This document shows positions 32,602-41,958 of a DNA stretch of 64,000 bases, piece by piece. Source of the stretch: Arenibacter algicola. Its GTDB lineage: Bacteria > Bacteroidota > Bacteroidia > Flavobacteriales > Flavobacteriaceae. Under the pieces are notes generated by a model. It saw only the letters and a list, made by a program, of their open reading frames with translations, was not told where the DNA came from and searched no databases. A program made the translations under genes and the position numbers. The DNA lies in the NCBI RefSeq assembly GCF_000733925.1, contig NZ_JPOO01000001.1, positions 2,170,001 to 2,234,000 of the forward strand. The letters run 5' to 3'. Each line of letters opens with the position of its first letter. Within the stretch, counting starts at the first letter, position 1.

Positions 32602-33362
32602 AATTCTATTTCCAAGGCAATGGGGCAGTGGTCGGAACCAAAATAATCCGATAGGATATCTACAGATTTTATACGATCTACCAAAGACTTGCTTACCAAG
32701 AAATAATCTATTCGCCAGCCCGTGTTTCTTTCCCTGGACTTGAAACGATAGCTCCAATAGGTATATGCTATGGTATCTGGATGAAAATGCCTGAACGAGT
32801 CTACAAAACCGGCTTCAATAAAATTGTCCATGCCATCAATTTCAATTTGGGTGTATCCTGCAGTTTTGTTATAGTTGCTTTTGTCGTTCTTAAGGTCTAT
32901 TGCCCTATGGGCTACGTTAAAATCCCCACAAGCAATTACAGGTTTTGTCTTTTCAAGGTTTTTCAGGTACTTTAAAAAATCGGCATCCCATTGTTTACGG
33001 TAGTCCAGACGATCCAATTGCTGTCCGGAATTGGGCACGTAGACATTCACCAAGTAAAAATCATTGTACTCCGCACACTGTATTCTACCTTCGCTATCAT
33101 GTTCCGATACCTGCATATCTTTGGTTACGGCAATAGGTTCTATTTTGCTGATAAGTGCAGTACCGGAATATCCTTTTTTATCGGCCGAATTGTAATGCAT
33201 GGTATAATGTTCCATTGCGGAAAGGGTCTCCTCAACCTCATGGTCTTGGGCCTTGGTCTCTTGAAGACATAGAATATCAGGTGCCATTTTATTTATGGAT
33301 TCGAAAAAATCTTTTTTGGCAACGGCCCTAATGCCGTTGACATTCCATGAAATTATTCTCAT
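32598..33362 (-). CDS. xth: Exodeoxyribonuclease III / AP endonuclease (254 aa)
   Basis: DNA base-excision repair enzyme: cleaves at abasic sites and degrades 3' ends. Endonuclease/exonuclease/phosphatase fold with NVNGIRA (metal-binding Asn, 7-13), LQETKAQ (catalytic Glu), VYVPNSG, GDFNVAHRAIDL and the C-terminal RIDYFLVS ... SDHCPIALEI. The length (254) is normal for ExoA/Xth. No box was found in the 138 nt upstream, so it is probably a housekeeping gene caught inside the region. It converges with the sigma-factor operon. Confidence 0.95.
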   Translation of the reverse strand: MRIISWNVNGIRAVAKKDFFESINKMAPDILCLQETKAQDHEVEETLSAMEHYTMHYNSADKKGYSGTALISKIEPIAVTKDMQVSEHDSEGRIQCAEYNDFYLVNVYVPNSGQQLDRLDYRKQWDADFLKYLKNLEKTKPVIACGDFNVAHRAIDLKNDKSNYNKTAGYTQIEIDGMDNFIEAGFVDSFRHFHPDTIAYTYWSYRFKSRERNTGWRIDYFLVSKSLVDRIKSVDILSDYFGSDHCPIALEIEF

Positions 33363-33500
33363 TTTTTGGATATTATTTTGGACAATGCTATGAAAAATAC
33401 AATTAGGAATAAAGATAATGATTCCGAACTGTATTTATAAAATGATCACTTAAAGTTTTGCCCATTCTGTCATCATCTAATGGAAGAAATGGAATAAGGT

Positions 33501-35183
33501 TTACTCTTCCTTATTCCTATAAATTGAGATTAGAATAACCAATCCAATAATGGCGGAAAGACTAAAACCTATTGCGCCCAATAAGGGTATTCCGCTAATC
33601 TTTGGAGGCATATCGGCCATTACCAAAAGGGCAGAGCCAATGGAGAGTGCGGCAATAATAACCGCGTAGACCAAACGGTTAAAGGCAGTTTTCAGAGACT
33701 TTCTAAAATCGTCCAGACCTTTGTGCTCATGTACAATAACCAATTTTCCATCTTTAATCTTATCTACTATTTCATTAATGTCGGTCGGCAATTTATCCAA
33801 CAGCGCATTGTAATCCTGAAATCTATTCAGGTTCTTTTGAAAAAGTCGCTTTAGGCCAAATCTTTTACGGGTTATCTTGGCCATATAGGGTTGTAGATTA
33901 TCCGTTATGTTGAATTCAGGATCCAATTTTAGGCCTACACCTTCAATTATTACCAGGGCCCTTATAAGGATATATAGGTAATGCGGTATAGTAATCTTAT
34001 TCTCGTAAAGAACATTTTTGAACTGTTTTAAGGTAATCCCAAGTTTAATGTTACGGATAGATGTATTACTTATACCTTCAACCAATTCGTACAAATCATA
34101 CTCCAGTTTTTTTTCATCCGGGATGTCAGTTTTTAAGGCTATCTTTTTTAGGACGGAGATGATTTTCCTTACGTCCTTTTTTAAAAAAGAAAGCAGTAGT
34201 TCTATAAGTGCTTCCTTGTCATTGGGCATAATGGTACCCATCATGCCAAAATCTATAAAGCAGATTTTTTGAATCTCGGGTAACACAAATAGATTTCCAG
34301 GGTGTGGGTCGGCATGAAAAAAACCATGCTCCAAAACCTGTTCCAAATATAGATCTACCCCAACTTTGGCAACGGCGCGGGAATCAATGTTGCTTTCTTT
34401 TAATTTCTCCAGTTGGGAAACCTTTATTCCGTCTACCCATTCCATACATATTATGCGGTCATTGCTCAATTCCCGATATAGAAGAGGGACATAGATAGCC
34501 TCGTTGCCCTTAAAATTTTTGGCGAAATGTTCCATATTGTCCATTTCCCTAAGAAAACTAAGTTCTTCGTTGACGCTTTTTTCAAAGGACTCCACTAACT
34601 TTAATGGCTGAAAGGCCTTGACCTGTGTGCTATATTTTTCCATAGCTTCCGCAACTTCCTTCATAATGGAAATATCAGAAGCAATGACTTCGGCTATATT
34701 GGGGCGTTGTATTTTTAACACAACCCAATCCCCATTAAGTAGCTGCGCTTTATGAACTTGGGCCAAGGAGGCCGCCGCCAAAGGTTTGGGATCAATGGAA
34801 GAGAAGTGCTGGGAGCAGTCGATACCCAGTTCTTGTGATAAAACTTTTTCTACGTCAAAATTCTGTAGGGGAGGAGCATGGTCCTGTAGTTTTTCTAGCT
34901 CCTTAACCAGGTCTGCTGGCAACATATCGTCCCGGTTGCTCATAATTTGCCCCAACTTTACATAGGAAGGACCCAATTCTTCTAGCACCATGCGGATGCG
35001 TTCAAAAGTGGATTCTGATAATTTCTTTGCCTTATCAGGATGTTTTAAAAGGTAATTTTTAGGGATAAATTTTCTTGCCTTGCTACTGGCCATTACATCC
35101 TCAAACCCATATTTGGTAAGTATTACAAATAGGGCGTTGTATCTTTTAAGATTTTGTTTTTGTGGAAATTTTATACCAAACAT
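33501..35183 (-). CDS. ABC1/UbiB-type atypical kinase (560 aa)
   Basis: ADCK/UbiB family, associated with quinone biosynthesis or lipid transport at the inner membrane. Seen: the KxGQ-containing N-terminal signature (SYVKLGQIMSNRDDMLP), AAASLAQVHKA as nucleotide-binding A-rich loop, VVLKIQRP lysine, HADPHPGNLF catalytic loop, IDFGMMG metal-binding loop, and two C-terminal membrane segments (about 508-555). It begins 5 nt after the helical-bundle gene at 35189-35575, so both are transcribed from the box at 35645-35656. A family member in a hypoxia-type regulon may adjust the quinone pool (inference). It is not called ubiB because flavobacteria use menaquinone. Confidence 0.9.
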   Translation of the reverse strand: MFGIKFPQKQNLKRYNALFVILTKYGFEDVMASSKARKFIPKNYLLKHPDKAKKLSESTFERIRMVLEELGPSYVKLGQIMSNRDDMLPADLVKELEKLQDHAPPLQNFDVEKVLSQELGIDCSQHFSSIDPKPLAAASLAQVHKAQLLNGDWVVLKIQRPNIAEVIASDISIMKEVAEAMEKYSTQVKAFQPLKLVESFEKSVNEELSFLREMDNMEHFAKNFKGNEAIYVPLLYRELSNDRIICMEWVDGIKVSQLEKLKESNIDSRAVAKVGVDLYLEQVLEHGFFHADPHPGNLFVLPEIQKICFIDFGMMGTIMPNDKEALIELLLSFLKKDVRKIISVLKKIALKTDIPDEKKLEYDLYELVEGISNTSIRNIKLGITLKQFKNVLYENKITIPHYLYILIRALVIIEGVGLKLDPEFNITDNLQPYMAKITRKRFGLKRLFQKNLNRFQDYNALLDKLPTDINEIVDKIKDGKLVIVHEHKGLDDFRKSLKTAFNRLVYAVIIAALSIGSALLVMADMPPKISGIPLLGAIGFSLSAIIGLVILISIYRNKEE

Positions 35184-35188
35184 ATAAT

Positions 35189-35575
35189 TTATAGGTACTT
35201 GGTCAAAAAACGAAAGAATTCCCTTTTAAGAGCTGTATAGATCTCTTCCTGTATTTCCATTTTTTTTCGGAACTCCATGTGTTTTTTTACCATCATGGTA
35301 TCCATGGCATCATGTGACAACAAATCTTGATCGGCCATTCGGGATTCATGGATTTCCATTTCTTCCAAAAAATCCTCGATTACTCCACCATGTAGGATAA
35401 ATTCGTTCTGAAAGTGGTCCAATTGATTTAATACCTCTTTTTTGGTCCATCTAGTAACCAGCTCACTAAGCCTGTTATTGAAAATGATGAGTTCATCCTG
35501 CCAAAAGAAGAGTTCCCGCCTCCAAATTTCGTGTTCAAAATGCAGATTTGAGTTATATATGATTTGTTTTTCCAT
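35189..35575 (-). CDS. Helical-bundle protein, paralogue of 31792 (128 aa)
   Basis: The start is placed at 35575 (MEKQIIYNSN). The longer frame to 35650 would run through the -7 element and into the palindrome, so it is not a plausible start. The shared motifs with 31792-32187 are LHxExxxWxxxxxFWxDE, H-x14-HE and KHxxxR, with otherwise low identity. Probably a cytoplasmic four-helix bundle, possibly metal-binding (inference). It is followed after 5 nt by the ABC1 kinase, which may be its partner. Promoter: box 35645-35656 and a perfect TAATTTTG on the minus strand at 35614-35621. Confidence 0.75.
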   Translation of the reverse strand: MEKQIIYNSNLHFEHEIWRRELFFWQDELIIFNNRLSELVTRWTKKEVLNQLDHFQNEFILHGGVIEDFLEEMEIHESRMADQDLLSHDAMDTMMVKKHMEFRKKMEIQEEIYTALKREFFRFLTKYL

Positions 35576-35644
35576 GATAATTTGCTTTAAGTACCATAAT
35601 ACTTGGCGTACTACAAAATTATTTAAAGGTATTGGTCCCTGAAA

Positions 35645-35656
35645 TGACATATATCA
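35645..35656 (-). promoter_or_regulatory. CRP/FNR-like box for helical-bundle/ABC1 kinase operon
   Basis: TGACATATATCA, identical to the box at 2361-2372. TAATTTTG on the minus strand at 35614-35621 follows after 23 nt. The plus-strand side has only an offset TACTTTG and no close gene. Confidence 0.84.
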
Positions 35657-35857
35657 TTTGAATAGGAATACATATCCATTTACTTTGATTTATCAAATTA
35701 AAAAAATGGAAAAAGCAGAAAGTTGCCTGGATCCTTGGGAATGAAGCACCAAAGGATGCTTTTGACAGCTTAATGTTTACATAAAAAATATTCCTTAACA
35801 ATGGCATTGAAAGGTCGTTTTTGGTTTTTAAAAGTTCTATAACTTAAATTTATAATC

Positions 35858-36067
35858 ATGAAGAAAAATATGGGTAATTTGGACAGAACCTTGCGTTTTG
35901 TGATAGCGGCGGCATTGATCGCTCTTTATTATAACGGTACTATTTCCGGGGTGTTGGGTATTGTATTGGTGGTTTTGGCCATTATCTTTTTCCTTACCAG
36001 CTTTATGGGATTTTGTCCGTTGTACCTTCCTTTTGGAATTAAAACATGTAAGGCAAAAAAGGAGTAA
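35858..36067 (+). CDS. DUF2892-type small membrane protein (69 aa)
   Basis: It begins KKNMGNLDRTLRFVIAAALIALYY, the usual N-x-x-x-x-D-R-x-x-R signature of DUF2892 (YgaP-type membrane domain), followed by two hydrophobic helices (about 12-25 and 28-47) and CPLYLPFGI. The function is unknown; some relatives are fused to rhodanese domains. A single gene without a recognised box. Confidence 0.85.
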   Translation: MKKNMGNLDRTLRFVIAAALIALYYNGTISGVLGIVLVVLAIIFFLTSFMGFCPLYLPFGIKTCKAKKE

Positions 36068-36177
36068 CCCTGGTTTATGACAAACGGTAATTTTGTCTGG
36101 TGATACCACTTATAGGTCATCATGGAAAATTTGATTTCTCCCAACGTTGCTTAAAATCTATACCATAATTATTGGTT

Positions 36178-37359
36178 CTAGGATAGACCGAAGGCCTGTT
36201 TCGCAATTTCCAGTTCTTCATTGGTAGGTACTACCAAGATTTTAACTTTGGCCTTGGTACTGCCAATTTCCCTTATATTGGAAGATTTTGATTCATTTTT
36301 GGCAGGGTCCAATGTTATGCCCAGATAATCCATATCCGTGCATACAAGGTTTCTGAGAGTACTGGAATTTTCCCCGATGCCGGCAGTAAAGACTACGGCA
36401 TCCAAGTCGTTCATGGCTGCAGCATAGGCGCCTATATATTTTTTTATGCGGTAGGCATTCATTTCCAAGGCCAGGATACATTCTTTATTTCCAGTTTTGG
36501 CTTTGGCTTCAATGTCCCTTAAATCCCTATGGCCTGTAAGCCCTAGCATACCACTTTTTTTGGAGAGTAAAGCATTGACTTCCTCCAAACCATAGCCCAA
36601 ATTATTTACCAAATAAAAGATAAGGGAATGATCTATGTCCCCACTTCTAGAGCCCATGATAAGTCCGTTAGCAGGGGTGAACCCCATGGAATGGTCAACG
36701 CTTTTTCCATCCCTTACGGCAGTTATACTACATCCATGGCCCAGATGTATGGTAATTATCTTGGAGGATTTTAATTTTAAAAAGGAAATTGCCTTCTCGG
36801 ACACATATTTGTGACTGGTGCCGTGAAAACCATAGGCCTGGATACCGTGATCTGTATAAAATTCATTGGGCAATGCATATTTTTTGGCCTTGACTGGCAT
36901 GGTTTGGTGAAAAGCGGTATCAAAAACGGCAATTTGTTTGGCCTTGGGAAAAGCTTCCTCAGCCAATAAAATTCCTTCCAAATTATGAGGGTTGTGTAAG
37001 GGAGCCAATATAGAAATTTCCCTTATTTTATCTTTAACCTCCTGTGTAATTGCTGTTGTTTCGGAAAAACTATTGCCGCCATGTACTACCCTATGGGCTA
37101 CAATACCAATGTCATTAACGTTTGCGATAACGCCTTTATCTGGATCCATCAGTAGAGTGGCCATTTTCTGGAACCCGGCACTGTGGTTTGGAATCAACAT
37201 CGCCTCCTCAATATCCACAGTGTTGGTTTTATACTTCACCGTAGCATTTTTTGAACCGATTCGTTCTATCAGCCCCTTCCCAATTATAAGCTCTGAAGGC
37301 ATTTGAATCAATTGATATTTTATGGAAGAACTTCCTGCATTTAAGATCAGTATGTTCAT
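36178..37359 (-). CDS. ackA: Acetate kinase (393 aa)
   Basis: Converts acetyl phosphate and ADP to acetate and ATP, the energy-yielding step of acetate fermentation. ASKHA signatures are complete: NAGSSSIKYQL at the N-terminus (metal-binding Asn), HRVVHGG, FDTAFHQTMP, GFHGTSHKYV, HLGHGCSITAV, SRSGDIDHSL and FTAGIGENS. The length is normal. It lies 24 nt downstream of pta and is co-transcribed with it. Together with pta it would give substrate-level ATP without respiration. Confidence 0.97.
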   Translation of the reverse strand: MNILILNAGSSSIKYQLIQMPSELIIGKGLIERIGSKNATVKYKTNTVDIEEAMLIPNHSAGFQKMATLLMDPDKGVIANVNDIGIVAHRVVHGGNSFSETTAITQEVKDKIREISILAPLHNPHNLEGILLAEEAFPKAKQIAVFDTAFHQTMPVKAKKYALPNEFYTDHGIQAYGFHGTSHKYVSEKAISFLKLKSSKIITIHLGHGCSITAVRDGKSVDHSMGFTPANGLIMGSRSGDIDHSLIFYLVNNLGYGLEEVNALLSKKSGMLGLTGHRDLRDIEAKAKTGNKECILALEMNAYRIKKYIGAYAAAMNDLDAVVFTAGIGENSSTLRNLVCTDMDYLGITLDPAKNESKSSNIREIGSTKAKVKILVVPTNEELEIAKQAFGLS

Positions 37360-37383
37360 AGTTTTGGATTTATTGTTTTAAAA

Positions 37384-39477
37384 TTATAGGCCTTGTGCCT
37401 GTATGGCGGTGATGACAACTGTGTTATAGATATCCTCCACTGTACAGCCCCGGCTAAGGTCGTTAACAGGTTTGTTTAGACCTTGTAGCATTGGGCCAAT
37501 GGCCAGGGCACCGGTTTCCCTTTGAACGGCTTTATAGGTATTGTTTCCAGTATTTAGATCTGGAAAAATGAATACGCTGGCCTGTCCTGCCACTTCCGAA
37601 TCCGGCAATTTACTCTTGCCAACATTTATGTCTACTGCTGCATCGTATTGTATGGGGCCTTCTACTTTTAAACCGGGTCGTTTTCTTTTTATAATTTCTG
37701 TGGCTTTACGCACTCTATCCACGTCTTCGCCAACTCCCGAAGCCCCTGATGAATAGGATAACATGGCAATTTTTGGTTCAATGCCGAACGCCTGACTGGT
37801 GGCCGCGGAAGAAATGGCAATTTCCGCCAAATGTTCGGCCGTGGGGTTGGGATTGATAGCGCAATCCCCGAATATGGTGACGCGGTTGGGAAGGCACATA
37901 AAGAAGACAGAGGAAACAATGGACACCTCAGGCCTGGTCTTTATAAATTGTAGTGCCGGCCTAATGGTATGCTGGGTAGTATGTACCGCCCCTGAAACCA
38001 TTCCGTCGGCATGGCCCTTATAGACCATCATGGTTCCGAAATAGGAAACATCCTCCATAAGATCTTTCGCCATGGCAAGATTAACATTTTTTTCTTTGCG
38101 CAGTTCGTATAGCGTGGTGGCGTAATCCAAGAAATTGGGGGAAGATTTGGGGTCTATAATATTGAAGCTATTGGCATCCAAACTAATATCCAATTCTGAA
38201 ATTTTTGCCATTATTTGCTCCGTATCTCCCAATAATGTAATGGTAACGGCATTGGTGTCCAGAAGTTTCTTAGTAGCCTTTAAAATGCGTTCGTCATTTC
38301 CTTCCGGGAGGACAATATGCTTCTTGGTCGATTTTGCCCGTTTAAGAAGATTGTACTGGAACATTCTTGGGGTAATTCCCTCAGCATTAAAGGTAATAAG
38401 TCGCTCGGCCAATTCATTTGTGGGGACATATTTTTCAAATTCCTGTATGGAGGTAGTTATTTTTTCCTTGTTCTCGGGATAGATCCTGGGTTTAATAGTT
38501 CCAATGCGGTTGGTTACCGAAAAGGTGCCATCCGCAACCGAGATGATAGGTATAATATCGGAAAGTCCCTCAATAAGTTTAATAATGGAATCCTCTGGTA
38601 ATAGACCGCCTGTTAGGACAATACCAGATAGATTGGGGTAATTACTGGAGATGTTGGCCTGTAAAGCGCCTAAAATAATATCTGCCCTATCACCAGGGGT
38701 AATGACCAAGCTATCCTTTTTTAAATGGGTTATGTAATTGCGGAGCTGCATGGCACCCACGCTAAATTCACCGGCCTGATTGTTTATGAAATCTTCTCCG
38801 AACAAAACCTTGGCCGATAGGGCCTGAGCAATTTCCTTTACGGTCGGATTTCCCAAAACAGGGTTCAAGGGGATTGCGGCTATCAATACTTTTTTTGGCA
38901 GTTTTGTCTTGAGACCCAATACTGCCTGTTCCATATTACCTGGTTGTACTTTATTGGCAACGGTCAGTAGAACTTCAACGCCCTTTTCCCTAAAGGAGTC
39001 ATAGGCCATGTATATATTTCCGACCAATTCTTGAAGGGATTTGCCCATTCCGTTGGCTATTATAATTGCCGGAATTCCCAAATTTTTGGCAATAAGTACA
39101 TTAATGTCCCATTCTATAATGGCGCCCTCCCCAGAAAAATCCGTTCCTTCCACCACTACAATATCGAACCTATCTTCAATGGCCTTGTACTTGTTGATGA
39201 TATTGCCTATAATTTCATCATCCTTGTCCATATTTTTAAGTTGTACCACTTGGCTACGGGTATAGGCATAGGAATCTTCAAATGTTTGGTCTACTTCAAA
39301 ATGTTTAAGTACAGTATCTATGTGGTCATCGATCTTGCCCTTTTCAAAGTCATCGATAATGGGGCGGAAATAACCCACCTTGGCGGTCTTTCCCAACAAT
39401 AACTGCATCATGCCCAAGGATACGATAGATTTTCCGCTATTGGGTTCCGTCGTGGCAAGGTATATGGCTTTACTCAT
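37384..39477 (-). CDS. pta: Phosphate acetyltransferase, long form (697 aa)
   Basis: Converts acetyl-CoA and phosphate to acetyl phosphate. It has the three-part architecture of E. coli Pta: an N-terminal P-loop domain (TTEPNSGKSIVSLGM at about 9-23), a central DRTGG domain (about 220-330), and a C-terminal PTA_PTB catalytic domain (about 375-693, with VSGAVHTTQHTIRPALQ and SYSSGASGVGEDVDRV). The long form is often allosterically controlled in enterobacteria. The box at 39560-39571 is upstream with the right distance, but the -7 on this strand (GAACTTCG, 39529-39536) is poor, so control by the box is uncertain for pta. Confidence 0.96.
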   Translation of the reverse strand: MSKAIYLATTEPNSGKSIVSLGMMQLLLGKTAKVGYFRPIIDDFEKGKIDDHIDTVLKHFEVDQTFEDSYAYTRSQVVQLKNMDKDDEIIGNIINKYKAIEDRFDIVVVEGTDFSGEGAIIEWDINVLIAKNLGIPAIIIANGMGKSLQELVGNIYMAYDSFREKGVEVLLTVANKVQPGNMEQAVLGLKTKLPKKVLIAAIPLNPVLGNPTVKEIAQALSAKVLFGEDFINNQAGEFSVGAMQLRNYITHLKKDSLVITPGDRADIILGALQANISSNYPNLSGIVLTGGLLPEDSIIKLIEGLSDIIPIISVADGTFSVTNRIGTIKPRIYPENKEKITTSIQEFEKYVPTNELAERLITFNAEGITPRMFQYNLLKRAKSTKKHIVLPEGNDERILKATKKLLDTNAVTITLLGDTEQIMAKISELDISLDANSFNIIDPKSSPNFLDYATTLYELRKEKNVNLAMAKDLMEDVSYFGTMMVYKGHADGMVSGAVHTTQHTIRPALQFIKTRPEVSIVSSVFFMCLPNRVTIFGDCAINPNPTAEHLAEIAISSAATSQAFGIEPKIAMLSYSSGASGVGEDVDRVRKATEIIKRKRPGLKVEGPIQYDAAVDINVGKSKLPDSEVAGQASVFIFPDLNTGNNTYKAVQRETGALAIGPMLQGLNKPVNDLSRGCTVEDIYNTVVITAIQAQGL

Positions 39478-39559
39478 GAATTATTAATATTCTTTGAATT
39501 TATATAAAGACGATTCTTTTTCCAGTTGCGAAGTTCGGGCATAGAAAGATTACCATATA

Positions 39560-39571
39560 TGATAGAAGTCA
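39560..39571. promoter_or_regulatory. CRP/FNR-like box between pta and USP 39725-40585
   Basis: TGATAGAAGTCA. On the plus strand, TAATTTTA (39595-39602) follows after 23 nt toward the USP. On the minus strand toward pta the position holds GAACTTCG (39529-39536), a poor -7, so the site may act mainly for the USP or on pta through a weak promoter. Confidence 0.72.
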
Positions 39572-39724
39572 TTTATGGATACAACATTAGGTTCTAATTT
39601 TAACCAATCGACTTTATTCCATTAACAATTTAACTTCTTAAAATAGCAAGTATCTTAGGAATTACTCCAATCGGATCTGTTGGTTGCTTGCAAGTTTTGC
39701 TGATAAATTACAATACATTATAAA

Positions 39725-40585
39725 ATGAAAACATTGCTTTATGCCACGGATTATTCTAAAAACTCGGTCTCTGCCTTGCAGTTGGCTTATAATTTGAGTC
39801 AGACCCTGGGAACTCGACTGGTTATTACCCATACGTTTAATTTCCCTACCGTATTGGGTGTGGAGGGACAGGACGACCGGCCTATCCTTGAAGGAAATCC
39901 GTTTAAAATTCACCGTGCCCAGCTGGAAAAATTCTGCACGGAACACCTTGGAAATAAGTGGGATGATCCCAAAATACAATTGGAGCCTGTACAGAACAGT
40001 TCGGTAATCAAAGGAATTATATCGAAGGCGGAAGAATATCATGCACAACTAATTGTGGTGGGGACCAAAGGAGCAAGCGGGCTTGAGGAAATGATCTTAG
40101 GTAGTACCACAAAGAAGCTCATAGAGAAGGCACCTTGTCCCGTAATTGCAATTCCCCATGATGTATTGCGTAGAAATTTGGATACTATGGTCTATGCCAC
40201 AGATTTTGAAGAGGAAGATATACACGCCATTCAAAAACTTTCGGAAATTGCCAGGCCTTTAAAGGCAAAAATTAAGGTAGTACATATTTCTACCCAGGAG
40301 GAATATGCGGGAGACTTATTAATGGAGTGGTTCAAGGACATGCTGAAATCCAAGGTAAATTATCCGGATATCGAGTTCGAACTATTGTTTTCTGAAGATG
40401 TATTTGACACCCTGAGAATTTATCTTGGGGTAGTAAATGCAGATATGGTAGTGATGCTGGAAAGGGAAAAGAAAGGATTTCTAAAAAAATGGTTCCATAG
40501 GGATCTAGTCAAAAAAATGGAGGATTACGGTGAGGTAATATTGATGAGTTTTAATGAACACAACCATAAAACCCTATTTTTCTAG
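39725..40585 (+). CDS. Tandem universal stress protein (286 aa)
   Basis: The tenth USP of the window. Domain 1 begins KTLLYATDYSKNS and has G113/G116/G126-S127 in GTKGASG...LGSTTKKL. Domain 2 begins MVYATDFEEED and lacks the glycine motif; it has MVVMLEREKKGFLKKWFHRDLV at that place, so it is not of the MVxxHxFxE type of the 1-7 kb array. It sits between pta and the sugar kinase genes. Box at 39560-39571 with TAATTTTA at 39595-39602 gives a leader of about 115 nt. Confidence 0.92.
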   Translation: MKTLLYATDYSKNSVSALQLAYNLSQTLGTRLVITHTFNFPTVLGVEGQDDRPILEGNPFKIHRAQLEKFCTEHLGNKWDDPKIQLEPVQNSSVIKGIISKAEEYHAQLIVVGTKGASGLEEMILGSTTKKLIEKAPCPVIAIPHDVLRRNLDTMVYATDFEEEDIHAIQKLSEIARPLKAKIKVVHISTQEEYAGDLLMEWFKDMLKSKVNYPDIEFELLFSEDVFDTLRIYLGVVNADMVVMLEREKKGFLKKWFHRDLVKKMEDYGEVILMSFNEHNHKTLFF

Positions 40586-40686
40586 GGATTTTCCATGTTG
40601 GTTAATGGGAGTAAGGCAAGGAATTCTAGATTGATGCTTTACAGGTATACATTGCTTGTATTTTGATAGCTACAGAGCATCATATT

Positions 40687-41763
40687 TTAATCCCCTTGCA
40701 ATACTATAGCACCGTAATAAGCGGCTCCAAGGAGTGCCGTTTTTTCGTTAAGGATTACCTTTACCGGTACCATTTCCAATAGAGTGTTGAGTCGCCCTGA
40801 TTGTACAAAGTTGTTATAAAAAACTTCCCTGTCAATACCGGTTAAAATTTTTGGTAAGATGCCCCCGCCCATATAAATACCACCGGTAGCCTTGAATTTT
40901 AGGGCAAGCTGAGCCGCTTCTATGGCCAAAAATCGAATAAAAATATTCAAGGTTTCAACACAAACGGAATCTTTTCCTTCCATTGCAGTCCCCGTAATTA
41001 TAGCAGGGTGATTACCCTTGGACATATCATCACTTAGCCATTGTGGCTCCTTTATGCCACTTATTTCCCTCAAGAACACATATAGATCCAAGATTCCGGG
41101 ACCTGATAACAACCTTTCCCAACTAACATGTCCATATTTTTTCTGGAAATGCTGCAGTATTCTTATGTCCAATTCATTTCGAGGACTAAAATCGCAATGG
41201 CCACCTTCACAGGCGAAAGGGTGGTAGTGCGATCCGTCCCAGAACATTCCTGCTTCCCCAAGTCCCGTACCAGGAGATATTAATGCTGCGTTGCCCGGTA
41301 TTTTTGATCCAGGCTTTAGCGTTTCGAAGTCCTTGTCTTGGAGCGCAGCCAGTCCATAGGCATTGGCCTCCATATCATTGATCAATGAAACGGAAGGTAT
41401 ATTTAGTTCCCTACCAATTTCTTCACTGTCTATTGCCCAAGGAAAATTCGTGCCATATACCTTGCCCTGGGTAACGGGTCCCGCAACACCAAGACATATT
41501 CCGTTTATCTTTGGCATATCATCTGTATGGAAGCTAGACACCATCTCCAGAAAGGACTTATATTTTTTAGTGGGATATGATTTCTCTTTTAATGGGACGA
41601 GATCTCCTGTCTGGATCTGAAAAAGGGCCAAATTTGTTTTAGTACCTCCAACATCCGCGGCCAAAATAACTCCCTTGTCCCGGGATATGCTGGTAGTCAT
41701 AAAAGCTAAGGGAATCTCCCCTTCATGGATGGCAGGCAAGGAAAATTTCTGAATATTATCCAT
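40687..41763 (-). CDS. glk: Glucokinase (358 aa)
   Basis: Phosphorylates glucose to glucose-6-phosphate with ATP. It is a Glk-family (PF02685-type) enzyme: phosphate-1 loop AADVGGTKTNLALF at about 35-48, NDMEANAYGL with the catalytic Asp, SPGTGLGEAG, the ACEGGHCDFSPR sugar-binding loop, and GGGILPK near the C-terminus. The N-terminal 30 residues before the loop are an extension; an internal start at residue 22 (MTTSIS) is possible. It lies 195 nt downstream of pfkB on the same strand and has no box of its own. Confidence 0.92.
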   Translation of the reverse strand: MDNIQKFSLPAIHEGEIPLAFMTTSISRDKGVILAADVGGTKTNLALFQIQTGDLVPLKEKSYPTKKYKSFLEMVSSFHTDDMPKINGICLGVAGPVTQGKVYGTNFPWAIDSEEIGRELNIPSVSLINDMEANAYGLAALQDKDFETLKPGSKIPGNAALISPGTGLGEAGMFWDGSHYHPFACEGGHCDFSPRNELDIRILQHFQKKYGHVSWERLLSGPGILDLYVFLREISGIKEPQWLSDDMSKGNHPAIITGTAMEGKDSVCVETLNIFIRFLAIEAAQLALKFKATGGIYMGGGILPKILTGIDREVFYNNFVQSGRLNTLLEMVPVKVILNEKTALLGAAYYGAIVLQGD

Positions 41764-41958
41764 AAAGTCAATCTTTTATATAAGGGTTATATTTTTTCCA
41801 GTCTAATTTTCTCAAACAAATTAAGTAATCCAATGCCTTCGTTCAATGGTATTTTGGCAAAAGCCCAAATAACGGCATATCATCCGATTAGTACTGGGTT
41901 AGGTGCATAATCTCTCAAAAGGTATTCGACATCCAATTGTTACTTCTCAAATTAGTAT

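Noticed and set aside
35684..35697. TTTGATTTATCAAA as an FNR site
   Set aside because: The half-sites are separated by two bases, not the six-base TGA-N6-TCA spacing, and no -7 element or near gene fits.
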